From a virus, in the IMG/VR virus record IMGVR_UViG_3300033153_007799, positions 1 to 35,001 of that record: a stretch of 35,001 bases of DNA, one strand, 5' to 3'. Each line of letters begins with the position of its first letter. The stretch's first letter is position 1. This document shows, piece after piece, positions 26,467-33,861 of the stretch. The position numbers were made by a program, and so were the translations under genes. The notes beneath the pieces were generated by a model, which was not told where the DNA came from, searched no databases, and saw only the letters and a program-made list of their open reading frames with translations.

Positions 26467-29067
26467 ATGAAAAAATTAACGATCATTTTATTGATGATGG
26501 CAGCCTTTGTTCCATCTCTCTATGGACAGTATTACGGTCATATAGGATCTATCTCATTTTTCCCGACAACCGACACAACCTATGTCAATAAATCTACGGG
26601 GATGTGTTATGTATACAATGGCAAATATTATGTCGGCGACGGAACCTATCTGATTGAACTGGCCTATGGCGGCGGCGTAGCCGGTGACTATCTCAAGAAG
26701 GATGGAAGCGTCGCTCTGACTGCTCCGTGGGACGCGGGTGCATTTCGAATTACGGCAGACACCTTGACCGGTGATACATATGGAAGCGATGGCTCCGTAT
26801 CAGATGCCGAATTGCTATTTATCAATTCTCTGACAGGGAACGTGCAAGACACCTTGGTTGCCATACGGTCAGATGTTGGGACGGTGGAAACAACTGTTTC
26901 TGATCACGGTGATACATTAACCGCACATCTTACTCGTTTCAACACGGTAGACGATACTACGGCAGCTATAAGGGCGGACATTCAGACCAACACGGCCGAT
27001 ATTTCGACCAATGCAGATTCTTTATCTGCTCACCTTTCACGGTTTAACACGGTCGATGACACAACAGCCGCTTTGAGAACTGATATTCAAACTAACGCGG
27101 CTGGGATTGCAGAAAACGCAGATAGCCTGGCAGTTCATCTCACCCGTTTTAACACGGTGGATGATACGACTGGAGCGTTACGCACAGACATTAACCAGAG
27201 GGCATTGGACGCTGACGTGCTCAAAAAAGACGGGTCGGTTGCGCTGACGGCAGATTGGAACGCCGGATCGCATCGAATAACAGCGCAATCTTTGGCAGTG
27301 GATACGGCATTTGTCAGCGCAGAAATACAAATCACCGATGGCACGGATGCTATCGGAATCAATAGCAGTGCAATTACTATCTTGACTGACAACGCTGGCG
27401 CGGCCCACAATCTTGCGTCTTTTGCGGATGCGACTCAGGCTAAACCTGTATACATCAAATCAAACGGAGAGATAGAGACAGCTGGTAATATCAAGGGAGC
27501 GACTTATGCTTCGGATGGATCTGTCTCTGACGCGGAGCTGAAATATATCAACACTCTGTCATCCAATGCACAGAATCAGATTGATGGCAAACAGGCAACC
27601 CATACCAATTTGACTGGCCTTTCATCTCTCTCCTCTACCGGCCTTGTGGCAAAGACAGGCGCGGGGACTTTTACAGAGCGAACCTTGACCGGAACCGCCG
27701 ATCAAATTACAGTAACAAATGGGAATGGTGTTAGCGGCAACCCAACCATTGCTTTTGTCACTAATCCGATACTTGCAGGAAATCTCACCGTCCCTAACGG
27801 CGGGACAGTAGGAGCCGCCACAAACAAGTGGACGTTTGATGACAGCAACAATGATATATCCACAACTGCTAAGGTTGGCATTGGGGAAGCTTCGAATCCT
27901 CAATCAATACTATATATAGAACAAGCTAATGATGGTGGAGATACTAAAGTTATAATTCGTAATTCAGATAGTCCCTCTACCGACGAAACTTCTACTATAA
28001 GATTACAACCTGGAGCTGTTCATAGTTATGATGTTGCTCCTGGTATTCAAGCGTATAAATTGGGAACTGGTGCAGGAACAGCTTTACGAGATTACGGTTT
28101 AAAATTACAAGTTACAAATAATGATGAAGTTGTTAATGGTATAACAATATTAAATACTGGCTACGTCGGCGTCAATATAACAAATCCCACTGACGCCAAG
28201 CTCGTCGTAGCCGGAGATCAGGGCGCATCAGGCTATATTGGCCTGTATGCCGATTCTTCTGATGACAACGCAGACAGATGGAGATTTGAAGCCGAAAACG
28301 GCGCGGACTTCAACCTGCAATCCTACGCAAGCGGCTCGTGGGTGGACAAATTTAGTGTAACGAATACAGGTGACGCGATTGTTGCAAATGACCTCACAGT
28401 GCTTGGAAACATTATAGGTACTACCTGCTATGGCGAAATGGGAAATGAGTATGGATCAAGCGCGACAGAAGTCTTGGGCGATGCCAACTGGCATGCTATG
28501 TGTCATGCAAATATATCCGGCTCTGCCCCTCACATGAATAGCGGTTTTACTTTTGTAGCCGGTAAATCGGGAACAATTGCATCATCCTCAACCGACCCTG
28601 GCTCGACAGTCACTTTTACCGATGTTGATCATGGCTTGTTAGCTGGTGATTATATTACGCTCAACACAATGAGTGACGCATCGTATAATGGAGTTTATGA
28701 GGTGCAGTCAGTAACAGACGATACATTTACGATCAATGAAACAAACACAGAGGCGAGCGAGACCGGTACGTGGCAGATGGGAGCGTATTTACTCGTCGGC
28801 ACATCGGGTGTATACAAAGGCACGTGGAGTGCCAGCTTTACGCAATCCCTGAATAACACACAAACAACGATTGTATCACCTTTTGTTAATACAACACAGG
28901 CAACGAAAGCTACATCTGTCCATATGCTAAACAACAATTCGGATACAGGCGGTTTCAGCGGTAACGGCAATATGTCATTTACCGCAGGAGATCGTATCTG
29001 GTTCGCCGTGCAGACATCCGCCGCTCAGACCATAACATTCCTCGTGCGTAATCTTTCAGTAAGGTAG
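26467..29067 (+). CDS. Tail fibre with signal peptide and C-terminal head domain
   Basis: 866 residues from ATG 26467. Residues 1-20 (MKKLTIILLMMAAFVPSLYG) form a signal peptide, rare for a tail fibre. A beta segment follows, then three tandem 35-residue coiled-coil repeats (26926 onward, unit 'HLTRFNTVDDTTAAIRADIQ' and more). Two kinds of longer fibre repeat are present: 'YLKKDGSVALTA-W-AG---I' (about residues 76 and 250) and 'YGSDGSVSDAELLFINSL' (about 104 and 345). The C-terminal ~190 residues ('TNTEASETGTWQMGAYLLVG', 'TATKATSVHMLNNNSD', 'FSGNGNMSFTAGDRIWFAVQ') look like a trimeric head domain of C1q/TNF-like shape. Residues about 475-565 are encoded in AT-rich DNA and may be an exchanged segment. 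Confidence 0.75.
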   Translation: MKKLTIILLMMAAFVPSLYGQYYGHIGSISFFPTTDTTYVNKSTGMCYVYNGKYYVGDGTYLIELAYGGGVAGDYLKKDGSVALTAPWDAGAFRITADTLTGDTYGSDGSVSDAELLFINSLTGNVQDTLVAIRSDVGTVETTVSDHGDTLTAHLTRFNTVDDTTAAIRADIQTNTADISTNADSLSAHLSRFNTVDDTTAALRTDIQTNAAGIAENADSLAVHLTRFNTVDDTTGALRTDINQRALDADVLKKDGSVALTADWNAGSHRITAQSLAVDTAFVSAEIQITDGTDAIGINSSAITILTDNAGAAHNLASFADATQAKPVYIKSNGEIETAGNIKGATYASDGSVSDAELKYINTLSSNAQNQIDGKQATHTNLTGLSSLSSTGLVAKTGAGTFTERTLTGTADQITVTNGNGVSGNPTIAFVTNPILAGNLTVPNGGTVGAATNKWTFDDSNNDISTTAKVGIGEASNPQSILYIEQANDGGDTKVIIRNSDSPSTDETSTIRLQPGAVHSYDVAPGIQAYKLGTGAGTALRDYGLKLQVTNNDEVVNGITILNTGYVGVNITNPTDAKLVVAGDQGASGYIGLYADSSDDNADRWRFEAENGADFNLQSYASGSWVDKFSVTNTGDAIVANDLTVLGNIIGTTCYGEMGNEYGSSATEVLGDANWHAMCHANISGSAPHMNSGFTFVAGKSGTIASSSTDPGSTVTFTDVDHGLLAGDYITLNTMSDASYNGVYEVQSVTDDTFTINETNTEASETGTWQMGAYLLVGTSGVYKGTWSASFTQSLNNTQTTIVSPFVNTTQATKATSVHMLNNNSDTGGFSGNGNMSFTAGDRIWFAVQTSAAQTITFLVRNLSVR
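26926..27190 (+). repeat. 105-bp tandem repeats in the fibre gene
   Basis: Units start at 26926, 27031 and 27136, exactly 105 bp (35 codons) apart, and the third is partial (ends about 27190). Protein units begin HL(T/S)RFNTVDDTTAA(I/L)R(A/T)DIQ. They encode a heptad-like trimeric coiled coil that would allow the fibre length to change by unequal recombination. Confidence 0.85.
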
Positions 29068-29079
29068 GAGGCAGGACCG

Positions 29080-29487
29080 ATGAAAAAGCACACATTATTT
29101 TTAACCCTCATTTTCTCAGTTGTTTTGTTCGGCGGTTGCATGGCGCAAACGCATGAGGTTGCAGACACGACATTGCAAAAGCACTGGGAGACGTTTCCCA
29201 ATGCAAGGCCGCTGCTGAAGCAACTATTCCCCGACCTGTTCAAGCTGGCGGTTCTGGATACAACACTTTTCGGCGGCTGGAAGATTTACAGGGCGAACGG
29301 CGAAGATTATTACGCAGTGCAGAAGAATGGGGCCAACTGGATTTCATTGATTGAGCTTGGGAATGAACAGGGATCTGGATATGCAAAGGCATTCATTAAC
29401 GGTGATTCTCTTTTGGTATTCGGACGGTCAGTTTCCGGTTCTGTGCCGGATCATATACAGGAATTGATTGACAAACTTAATAAATAA
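29080..29487 (+). CDS. Phage-encoded lipoprotein, 135 aa
   Basis: ATG 29080 follows TAGGAGGCAGG at 29067-29077. Residues 1-20 (MKKHTLFLTLIFSVVLFGGC) are a lipoprotein signal, with the lipobox L-F-G-G-C and Cys 20. The mature part is mostly beta ('VLDTTLFGGWKIYRANGEDY', 'YAVQKNGANWISLIELG') and ends in a helix (HIQELIDKLNK). It is at the boundary of fibre and lysis genes. It could act as a superinfection-exclusion or outer-membrane lysis lipoprotein (o-spanin is possible, but a typical o-spanin is Pro-rich and shorter). Function not proved by sequence. Confidence 0.6.
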   Translation: MKKHTLFLTLIFSVVLFGGCMAQTHEVADTTLQKHWETFPNARPLLKQLFPDLFKLAVLDTTLFGGWKIYRANGEDYYAVQKNGANWISLIELGNEQGSGYAKAFINGDSLLVFGRSVSGSVPDHIQELIDKLNK

Positions 29488-29505
29488 TAAAAACAGGAAT
29501 AACTT

Positions 29506-29943
29506 ATGCAAGGGGTTAAAATGCCTTTGAAAGTTTACGGAGAAAATGTGCACTGGCGTATCCAGAAACCGAAAACTGTTGTGGGTGTTATTGCGTGGAT
29601 TACTTTAGCAGGTTTGATATTGGGAGCTATAACAGGTGTTTTCGCTTTTTACCAAACCACGCAAACCACCACATCAAAAGTTGACCAACTGGAACTTGAG
29701 CAGGCACTTTTGAAAATCAAGGTCGATTCGCTGGAGGCGATGACCAACACGAAGCTGACCACCAACCGCCTTATTTTGCATCAGATACTACGCAACACAT
29801 CCATGAATGGAGACGATGCAGATAAATATATTGAGCAGGTGGAAAAAGCCGAAAAGGAAAGCATTCTTTTAGCAGACAAACAGCGGAAAGAAAGAGAAGC
29901 TGAGATTTTCCGAAAGGAAAGCAAGAAGATCGAAGATGGATAA
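29506..29943 (+). CDS. Membrane protein with coiled coil (spanin-like)
   Basis: 145 residues from ATG 29506, with CAGGA at 29494-29498; a start at ATG 29521 with AGGGG is equally good. A short N-terminal tail is followed by one membrane segment (about residues 26-50: 'VVGVIAWITLAGLILGAITG' and on) and then a long charged coiled coil ('QLELEQALLKIKVDSLEA', 'YIEQVEKAEKESILLADKQR', 'KEREAEIFRKESKKIEDG'). The layout (short N-tail, one segment, periplasmic coiled coil) is that of i-spanin-like lysis proteins. It overlaps the next gene by 8 bases. Confidence 0.55.
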   Translation: MQGVKMPLKVYGENVHWRIQKPKTVVGVIAWITLAGLILGAITGVFAFYQTTQTTTSKVDQLELEQALLKIKVDSLEAMTNTKLTTNRLILHQILRNTSMNGDDADKYIEQVEKAEKESILLADKQRKEREAEIFRKESKKIEDG

Positions 29944-30202
29944 TTTTAAAGGCGTACATCATGGATATTTGGGGCTTCTTATGATGGCCCTGTCGTTCTT
30001 TTTAATTTGGTCTCATGTGTCTACGCTGGTCGTGTCTCTGGTTTTCGTTTTGGGATTGATAATTTTTACGGACGATTTTTATCAGCACCTGAGACAGAGG
30101 AAAAAACCGGAATACCATTCTCCATTGCATCGACTTTTTCGGTTTGCTTATGGCTGGCCGATATTGAAATGGCTGGATAAATTGTTTGGGAAAGGGAAAT
30201 AA
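29936..30202 (+). CDS. Two-pass membrane protein (holin candidate)
   Basis: 88 residues from ATG 29936. Hydrophobic segments lie at residues 11-25 (YLGLLMMALSFFLIW) and 29-45 (STLVVSLVFVLGLIIFT). The C-terminal half is basic (RQRKKPEYHSPLHRLFRF), with amphipathic Trp-rich features (YGWPILKWLDKLFGKGK). It lies between the spanin-like gene and the DUF5675 gene, in a lysis-type context. The small size and two segments fit a class II holin or its regulator. No specific family recognised. A second holin candidate follows at 30929. Confidence 0.5.
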   Translation: MDNFKGVHHGYLGLLMMALSFFLIWSHVSTLVVSLVFVLGLIIFTDDFYQHLRQRKKPEYHSPLHRLFRFAYGWPILKWLDKLFGKGK

Positions 30203-30207
30203 ATCGA

Positions 30208-30915
30208 ATGACTAAAATTGATTTATGTTTGTACCGGATAATGTACGGTGATCATGGAGCGATCGGATTTTTGGCAATCCCTTTTGGAAATGTCCGGCTT
30301 GGACAAGCAACTCCCATCTGCCTTACTTTGGAGCCTGACTGGAAAAATAATGAGCCTTTTATGTCATGTATTCCGTCTGGCACATACATGATAAAACGAG
30401 TTGAATCTCCCAAACATGGAATCACCTTTGAAGTGACTGGAGTCAATGGGCGGACGCACATACTATTCCATAAAGGGAATAAATCAAGTGATACACAAGG
30501 CTGTATCCTGACAGGCGAAAAATTTAATTTTGCAGACGGCCAGCCCATCATGCAGGAGAGCAAACATGCTTTTGACGAGCTGATGAATTACTTAAAAGGA
30601 AAGAATGTTGCAACGCTTGAGGTGATCGGAAACAAGGCCGTTGAATCTGACATATTGATTGACAAAATCATTAAAAGAAGGGATGTTTCAAAATTAAATA
30701 ATATAACTTATAAGGAATTGTCACTTGAGGAAAAACTAAAATGGAAAACGGTCGGGATCATTGAGGCTTTGAAGTCTGGTTATGCAATGCAGAAATCAAT
30801 GGAGAAAGGCCCGCCCAAACCATTGTGGAAAAGGATTGTATTTGGTATTGTTAATCCAATATATATAGCTGGGCGAATCATTATCGCTAAGTATGGCATC
30901 AAACTAACGTTTTAA
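30208..30915 (+). CDS. DUF5675-family protein, probable lysis or cell-wall enzyme
   Basis: 235 residues from ATG 30208. The first ~130 residues have the DUF5675 pattern: 'FMSCIPSGTYMIKRVESPKH', 'GITFEVTGVNGRTHILFHKG', 'NKSSDTQGCILTGEKF'. His, Asp and Cys of 'H-GN--DT-GCI' form an L,D-transpeptidase-like active site layout. Family proteins are common in phages, often in lysis loci. A longer C-terminal part includes 'LKWKTVGIIEALKSGY' and a hydrophobic 'IVFGIVNPIYIAGRIIIAKY', which may anchor it to a membrane. There is no classical endolysin elsewhere in the window, so this is the best candidate for the wall-acting enzyme. Confidence 0.6.
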   Translation: MTKIDLCLYRIMYGDHGAIGFLAIPFGNVRLGQATPICLTLEPDWKNNEPFMSCIPSGTYMIKRVESPKHGITFEVTGVNGRTHILFHKGNKSSDTQGCILTGEKFNFADGQPIMQESKHAFDELMNYLKGKNVATLEVIGNKAVESDILIDKIIKRRDVSKLNNITYKELSLEEKLKWKTVGIIEALKSGYAMQKSMEKGPPKPLWKRIVFGIVNPIYIAGRIIIAKYGIKLTF

Positions 30916-30928
30916 AAGGAGGCAAAAA

Positions 30929-31276
30929 ATGAACTGGATCAAAGGCAAGCGAACGTATATTATCGGATTCGGAATTATCCTGATCTCGGTAATATTATTG
31001 GTAACAAAACTATCTATTAACCAAATACCCGATTTCGTTTGGGTGTTGCTGAATGGAGCCGGACTTGCCGCTCTGCGCGCCGGTATCACATTCATGTCGA
31101 AAAATGATAACAAGGGATGGAAATCCTACGGGGCGGCTATCGGGCTGACTGTCTGCGGACTCCTGAAAATGTTTACCGGTATTGAAGCACCGCCAGAAGT
31201 CATGCTGGCGTTTGACGGTTTGGGTATTGTGGGATTGAGGCAAGCGATCGAAAAAATAAATACAGTGAAAAAATAG
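30929..31276 (+). CDS. Holin-like membrane protein
   Basis: 115 residues from ATG 30929, with AAAGGAGG at 30914-30921. Three hydrophobic segments are visible: residues about 9-27 (YIIGFGIILISVILLVT), 35-50 (FVWVLLNGAGLAALRAG) and 70-83 (YGAAIGLTVCGLLKMF). It begins with basic residues (NWIKGKRTY) and ends in KINTVKK. 'GLAALRAG' and 'GLGIVGLRQAI' are like those of phage holins that follow a lysis enzyme. Last gene before the terminator at 31300-31331. Stop codon TAG. Confidence 0.65.
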   Translation: MNWIKGKRTYIIGFGIILISVILLVTKLSINQIPDFVWVLLNGAGLAALRAGITFMSKNDNKGWKSYGAAIGLTVCGLLKMFTGIEAPPEVMLAFDGLGIVGLRQAIEKINTVKK

Positions 31277-31299
31277 CCCTCTCTCGCCCAGTTCCACGG

Positions 31300-31331
31300 C
31301 CCCTCTGATAACATCCAGAGGGGTTTTTTTT
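31300..31331 (+). terminator. Strong intrinsic terminator of the late operon
   Basis: CCCCTCTG (31300-31307) pairs perfectly with CAGAGGGG (31316-31323) across an 8-base loop, followed at once by eight T (31324-31331). It ends the late/lysis transcript and insulates the early promoter at 31368. Confidence 0.9.
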
Positions 31332-31441
31332 GTGACAAAATCTTCATATTTGAGATGTCGATTTTCCTTGACAATCATATAATAATGTCTTATCTTGTTA
31401 GTGACAATAAACAACACAACCAAAAAGAGAGGGGTGCAAAA
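31332..31441 (+). promoter_or_regulatory. Early promoter (TTGACA 31368, TATCTT 31391)
   Basis: TTGACA at 31368-31373 and TATCTT at 31391-31396 are separated by 17 bases. Start would be near 31403, with GAGAGGGG at 31428-31435 before ATG 31442. It follows directly after the terminator and faces the early genes. No operator pairs are obvious beyond the AT-rich spacer. Confidence 0.6.
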
Positions 31442-31696
31442 ATGAAAGCCAAATACCATGTACAAGTAGGCAAAACCCAGAGTGATGATAGGATGACGTG
31501 GATTATCAGGGGTTTGCACAGCGAAACAAGACACATCGTTGTAGAAGCCGAAGACATAACAGAAGCCTGTAAAGAGGCGGAACGAGTAATGATGGGTTGG
31601 CCAGGTAAAAAAAATAAAAACGGCTACAATCTAAGCTGGGCAATCGACGGCCATCCCAAAAAGCGAGGATCTCATATTGGGCCGATGATCGGATAA
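31442..31696 (+). CDS. Early hypothetical protein, 84 aa
   Basis: ATG 31442 with GAGAGGGG upstream; the longer in-frame start at 31355 would lie in the promoter. The product MKAKYHVQVGKTQSDDRMTW continues 'IIRGLHSETRHIVVEAED', an acidic helix 'ITEACKEAERVMMGWPGKKN', and 'YNLSWAIDGHPKKRGSHIGP'. It is a small alpha/beta protein, not recognised. First gene of the early transcript, in the position where host-takeover proteins are usual. Confidence 0.6.
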   Translation: MKAKYHVQVGKTQSDDRMTWIIRGLHSETRHIVVEAEDITEACKEAERVMMGWPGKKNKNGYNLSWAIDGHPKKRGSHIGPMIG

Positions 31697-31722
31697 ATCA
31701 ATATAAAGAGAGGGAATGCAAT

Positions 31723-32190
31723 ATGAGTAATTTTGATCATGTGAAAATAGGTGCGCGGGTGGGTGTGTCTTATGGCGACGGCTCTGTCCTGAATGATGCA
31801 GACTGGGTTGTGATAAAAAAGATTGAAGATACTGTTGGTCAGCATTTAATATTAAAAAATAAAAAGTCTGGCAAGGTGAATGAAATCCACTCGCTCGTAA
31901 CATCCGGCAAGGGCTGGTATCTGCTGGATAAACCCAAACCAAAACAATCAAAATTTGTGAGAGTTTCCAAAAGTGTGACTTATGAGGAGGCGCGAAAAAT
32001 ACTGATGCGCATATATCTTGCAGACGGGCAATCATATTACTCTATGCCTACATTTGTAAGCGGCGGCATAATCAGCGCGCAGTATGATGATGATACCGGC
32101 ATGCTTGATGTATGGTCAGATTGTGTTGGTGAAACCATGATCGAGTATTTCTTAAATCTAAAAGGAGATGGTAAAAATGAAACCGATTGA
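31723..32190 (+). CDS. Early hypothetical protein, 155 aa
   Basis: ATG 31723 with GAGAGGGA at 31708-31715. The first 60 residues look like a small beta-barrel ('KIGARVGVSYGDGSVLNDAD', 'WVVIKKIEDTVGQHLILKNK', 'KVNEIHSLVTSGKGWYLLD'), then a basic linker KPKPKQSKFVRVSK and an alpha/beta part ('YEEARKILMRIYLADGQSYY', 'TGMLDVWSDCVGETMIEYFL'). No catalytic motif is apparent. Not recognised. Ends over the start of a tiny ORF (32177). Confidence 0.6.
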   Translation: MSNFDHVKIGARVGVSYGDGSVLNDADWVVIKKIEDTVGQHLILKNKKSGKVNEIHSLVTSGKGWYLLDKPKPKQSKFVRVSKSVTYEEARKILMRIYLADGQSYYSMPTFVSGGIISAQYDDDTGMLDVWSDCVGETMIEYFLNLKGDGKNETD

Positions 32191-32224
32191 ATACAGAATC
32201 AAAATGAATATAACGTCAAAATAA
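32177..32224 (+). CDS. Possible 15-aa peptide
   Basis: ATG 32177 has AAAGGAG at 32161-32167. The peptide is MKPIEYRIKMNITSK with TAA 32222-32224. It overlaps the end of the previous gene. Too short to be sure; it could couple translation to the gene at 32240. Confidence 0.2.
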   Translation: MKPIEYRIKMNITSK

Positions 32225-32239
32225 CTTGTGGAGGTTAAA

Positions 32240-32413
32240 ATGAAAATCTTAAAACGTTACAAAGAACCTAATGCTGAATGGTTTGAGACTTCTTTGGATG
32301 AATGTTTAGAACGTACTGAAAAATCAGGTTACTGGAAACCAGGAACAGTAAAATCAATATTGGATGAAGGTAATATTGTTTTTACTCCTTTTGCTGAATA
32401 TAAAAAAGTATAA
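32240..32413 (+). CDS. Small hypothetical protein, 57 aa
   Basis: ATG 32240 with GGAGG at 32230-32234. It reads MKILKRYKEPNAEWFETSLD then 'ECLERTEKSGYWKPGTVKSI' and ends FTPFAEYKKV. A compact, charged alpha/beta protein, not recognised. It is the last gene before a 300-base gap. Confidence 0.55.
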   Translation: MKILKRYKEPNAEWFETSLDECLERTEKSGYWKPGTVKSILDEGNIVFTPFAEYKKV

Positions 32414-32607
32414 CACAAGATCAGGCCGCAAGATCCTTCCAGGTCTGCCTGTCTACGTGGCGGAATTGGGAGAGGGCAGGAGAATTTCCACGAAACATAA
32501 ATGAACTGGCAGAATACAAATTGAGTGACACGAGATATGACAAAAACTTAACTTGATTTTTAAAACTAAAATCATTATCATTATACAGACATTGAAACGG
32601 GGATGTA

Positions 32608-32715
32608 ATGAACTCAACAGACATTAAATTAAACCAAATTAAAAAGCCGGTAACTCCGTCTCATTGCATCCCCCATTGCCTTAGGAGTTATCGGCTTTTG
32701 CTATGGGGGCGCTAA
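32608..32715 (+). CDS. Possible 35-aa leader peptide
   Basis: ATG 32608 with GGGG at 32599-32602. It encodes MNSTDIKLNQIKKPVTPSHC and on to LRSYRLLLWGR, stop TAA 32713-32715, one base before the next ATG. The hairpin lies inside it. It could be a leader peptide that couples translation to hairpin folding, or a chance frame. Confidence 0.25.
   Translation: MNSTDIKLNQIKKPVTPSHCIPHCLRSYRLLLWGR
32642..32699. terminator. 16-bp hairpin, bidirectional terminator or attenuator
   Basis: AAAAGCCGGTAACTCC (32642-32657) pairs with GGAGTTATCGGCTTTT (32684-32699) over 16 bases with one G-U. The loop is 26 bases. T-tracts exist on both strands (TTTT on +, TTTTT on -). It sits between the promoter at 32553 and the zinc-ribbon gene, so it could attenuate or be relieved by a phage factor. 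Confidence 0.6.
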
Positions 32716-32716
32716 A

Positions 32717-32905
32717 ATGGACAGCATAATTGAGTTGTCATGCCCGAAGTGCGGTGATATAACCGATTTTGAAATTGACCTCGACATGGCTCATTGCCTT
32801 GAATGCGGTTACTCAATGACAGGGTTGGAATTGGATATAGCCATGTCAACACAGGAAACCGAAAAAATGGAGGGGCGGATAAATTATTTTAATAATCTGG
32901 ATTAA
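32717..32905 (+). CDS. Zinc-ribbon protein, 62 aa
   Basis: ATG 32717. Residues 1-35 contain a clear zinc ribbon: 'ELSCPKCGDITDFEIDLDMA' then 'HCLECGYSMTGLEL', two CxxC pairs (Cys 9 and 12, Cys 28 and 31). The rest is a short acidic helix. It lies right after the hairpin leader and before the ERF gene, so is probably an early DNA- or RNA-binding or partner protein. Family not named. Confidence 0.7.
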   Translation: MDSIIELSCPKCGDITDFEIDLDMAHCLECGYSMTGLELDIAMSTQETEKMEGRINYFNNLD

Positions 32906-32919
32906 AGAGAGAGGGCGAC

Positions 32920-33810
32920 ATGCAAGAAGAGAAAACAAAAGAAAAGCAGAAGAAACTACCGGCTAAACAGAAGCCGAAAAGCATCACTCCATCAACACCT
33001 CAAGACCTGTTGGCTCTGGCTGTTCAGAAAGATTTGGACATGGAAAAGCTTGAAAAGCTGATGGAGTTGCAAGAGCGATGGGAAGCCGGAGAAGCGAGAA
33101 AAGCATTTTATCGGGCCTTGTCCGAATTTCAATCTACTGTGCCGAACCTTGTGAAAGACGGGGAGGTGGATTTTACCGGTCAGTCGGGAAAGCGAACCCA
33201 TTACAAGTACACGCCTCTTAGCTCTATCGTGACTCAAATACGCGACCTTATGTTTGCGGTTGGACTGTCATACCGCTATGAGATCCAGAGTGAGGAATCG
33301 AGTTTGACAGTCCGGTGTATCGTATCCCATGTCATGGGCCACAGCGAAACAACAGAAATGAGGGCTCCGACAGATACATCTGGGATGAAAAACATAATTC
33401 AGGGGTTTGGGTCAACAGTGACTTATCTTGAGAGATACACACTGATTGCCGCGCTTGGGCTGGTGACTGCGGATGAGGATAATGATGGCCGAGTGGATGA
33501 GAGGGCGCATCGCACAGAAACCAGAGCCGCGAAGAAAAATCAAAGTCAGGAAAAACCAAAGCCTGAAAAATCTGAAAATGATGTGAATGAAATCTTCCCT
33601 GACAGGAAGGAGATGACAGAGCGGCTGTATGCCTGGCTTTTGGCAGAGGCGAATAATGAGCCAAAGGGTATGGGTGTGATTATTAAACGACTCACAAAGG
33701 GATTGCATACAACCCTTGAAGAAATGTCAGAAAAAAGATTTGACCGGTTTTGGGATTTGTGTTTTCATGATCTCAAGAAATTTGAAGCCGCATCCAAAAA
33801 TCGCATTTAA
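32920..33810 (+). CDS. erf: ERF-family single-strand annealing recombinase
   Basis: 296 residues from ATG 32920, with GAGAGAGGG at 32907-32915. The ERF domain spans residues about 45-200: 'ALSEFQSTVPNLVKDGEVDF', 'GKRTHYKYTPLSSIVTQIRD', 'GLSYRYEIQSEESSLTVRCI', 'HVMGHSETTEMRAP', 'GFGSTVTYLERYTLIAALGL', 'VTADEDNDG'. ERF binds single strands and promotes annealing in rings. An N-terminal Lys-rich region (residues 1-25) and a C-terminal helical region follow. Pairs with RusA at 4960 in recombination-dependent replication or concatemer formation. Confidence 0.88.
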   Translation: MQEEKTKEKQKKLPAKQKPKSITPSTPQDLLALAVQKDLDMEKLEKLMELQERWEAGEARKAFYRALSEFQSTVPNLVKDGEVDFTGQSGKRTHYKYTPLSSIVTQIRDLMFAVGLSYRYEIQSEESSLTVRCIVSHVMGHSETTEMRAPTDTSGMKNIIQGFGSTVTYLERYTLIAALGLVTADEDNDGRVDERAHRTETRAAKKNQSQEKPKPEKSENDVNEIFPDRKEMTERLYAWLLAEANNEPKGMGVIIKRLTKGLHTTLEEMSEKRFDRFWDLCFHDLKKFEAASKNRI

Positions 33811-33861
33811 GGGGCCTGAGAGGCCATATGCCGAAATAGGCTGGGTGGAATATGGGTTGAC

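Larger units (their letters stand above)
32414..32716 (+). promoter_or_regulatory. 300-base gap: promoter (32553/32576), small ORF and long hairpin
   Basis: TTGATT at 32553-32558 is followed after 17 bases by TATCAT at 32576-32581, a good sigma70-like promoter for the zinc-ribbon/ERF genes. A strong hairpin lies in the leader (32642-32699). Upstream (32414-32552) I see no gene on the + strand. The segment has local inverted repeats (GTGG...CCAC at 32457-32491, TCTGCC...GGCAGA) and a 13-base match to the D-arm of tRNA-Leu (GTGGCGGAATTGG, 32457-32469), but no full tRNA. Confidence 0.5.

Noticed and set aside
32444-32515. A complete tRNA-Leu
   Set aside because: Only the D-arm part fits. The anticodon arm and 3' acceptor strand are missing.
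32421-32624. Minus-strand 67-codon frame in the gap before the zinc-ribbon gene
   Set aside because: No ribosome site and no protein-like pattern; it overlaps the promoter at 32553.
32642-32699. Reading the long hairpin as another attC-like site (GGTAAC/GTTATC inside)
   Set aside because: The stem is continuous with no extrahelical bases and the GTT/AAC lie inside the arms, not at the ends. T-tracts fit a terminator.
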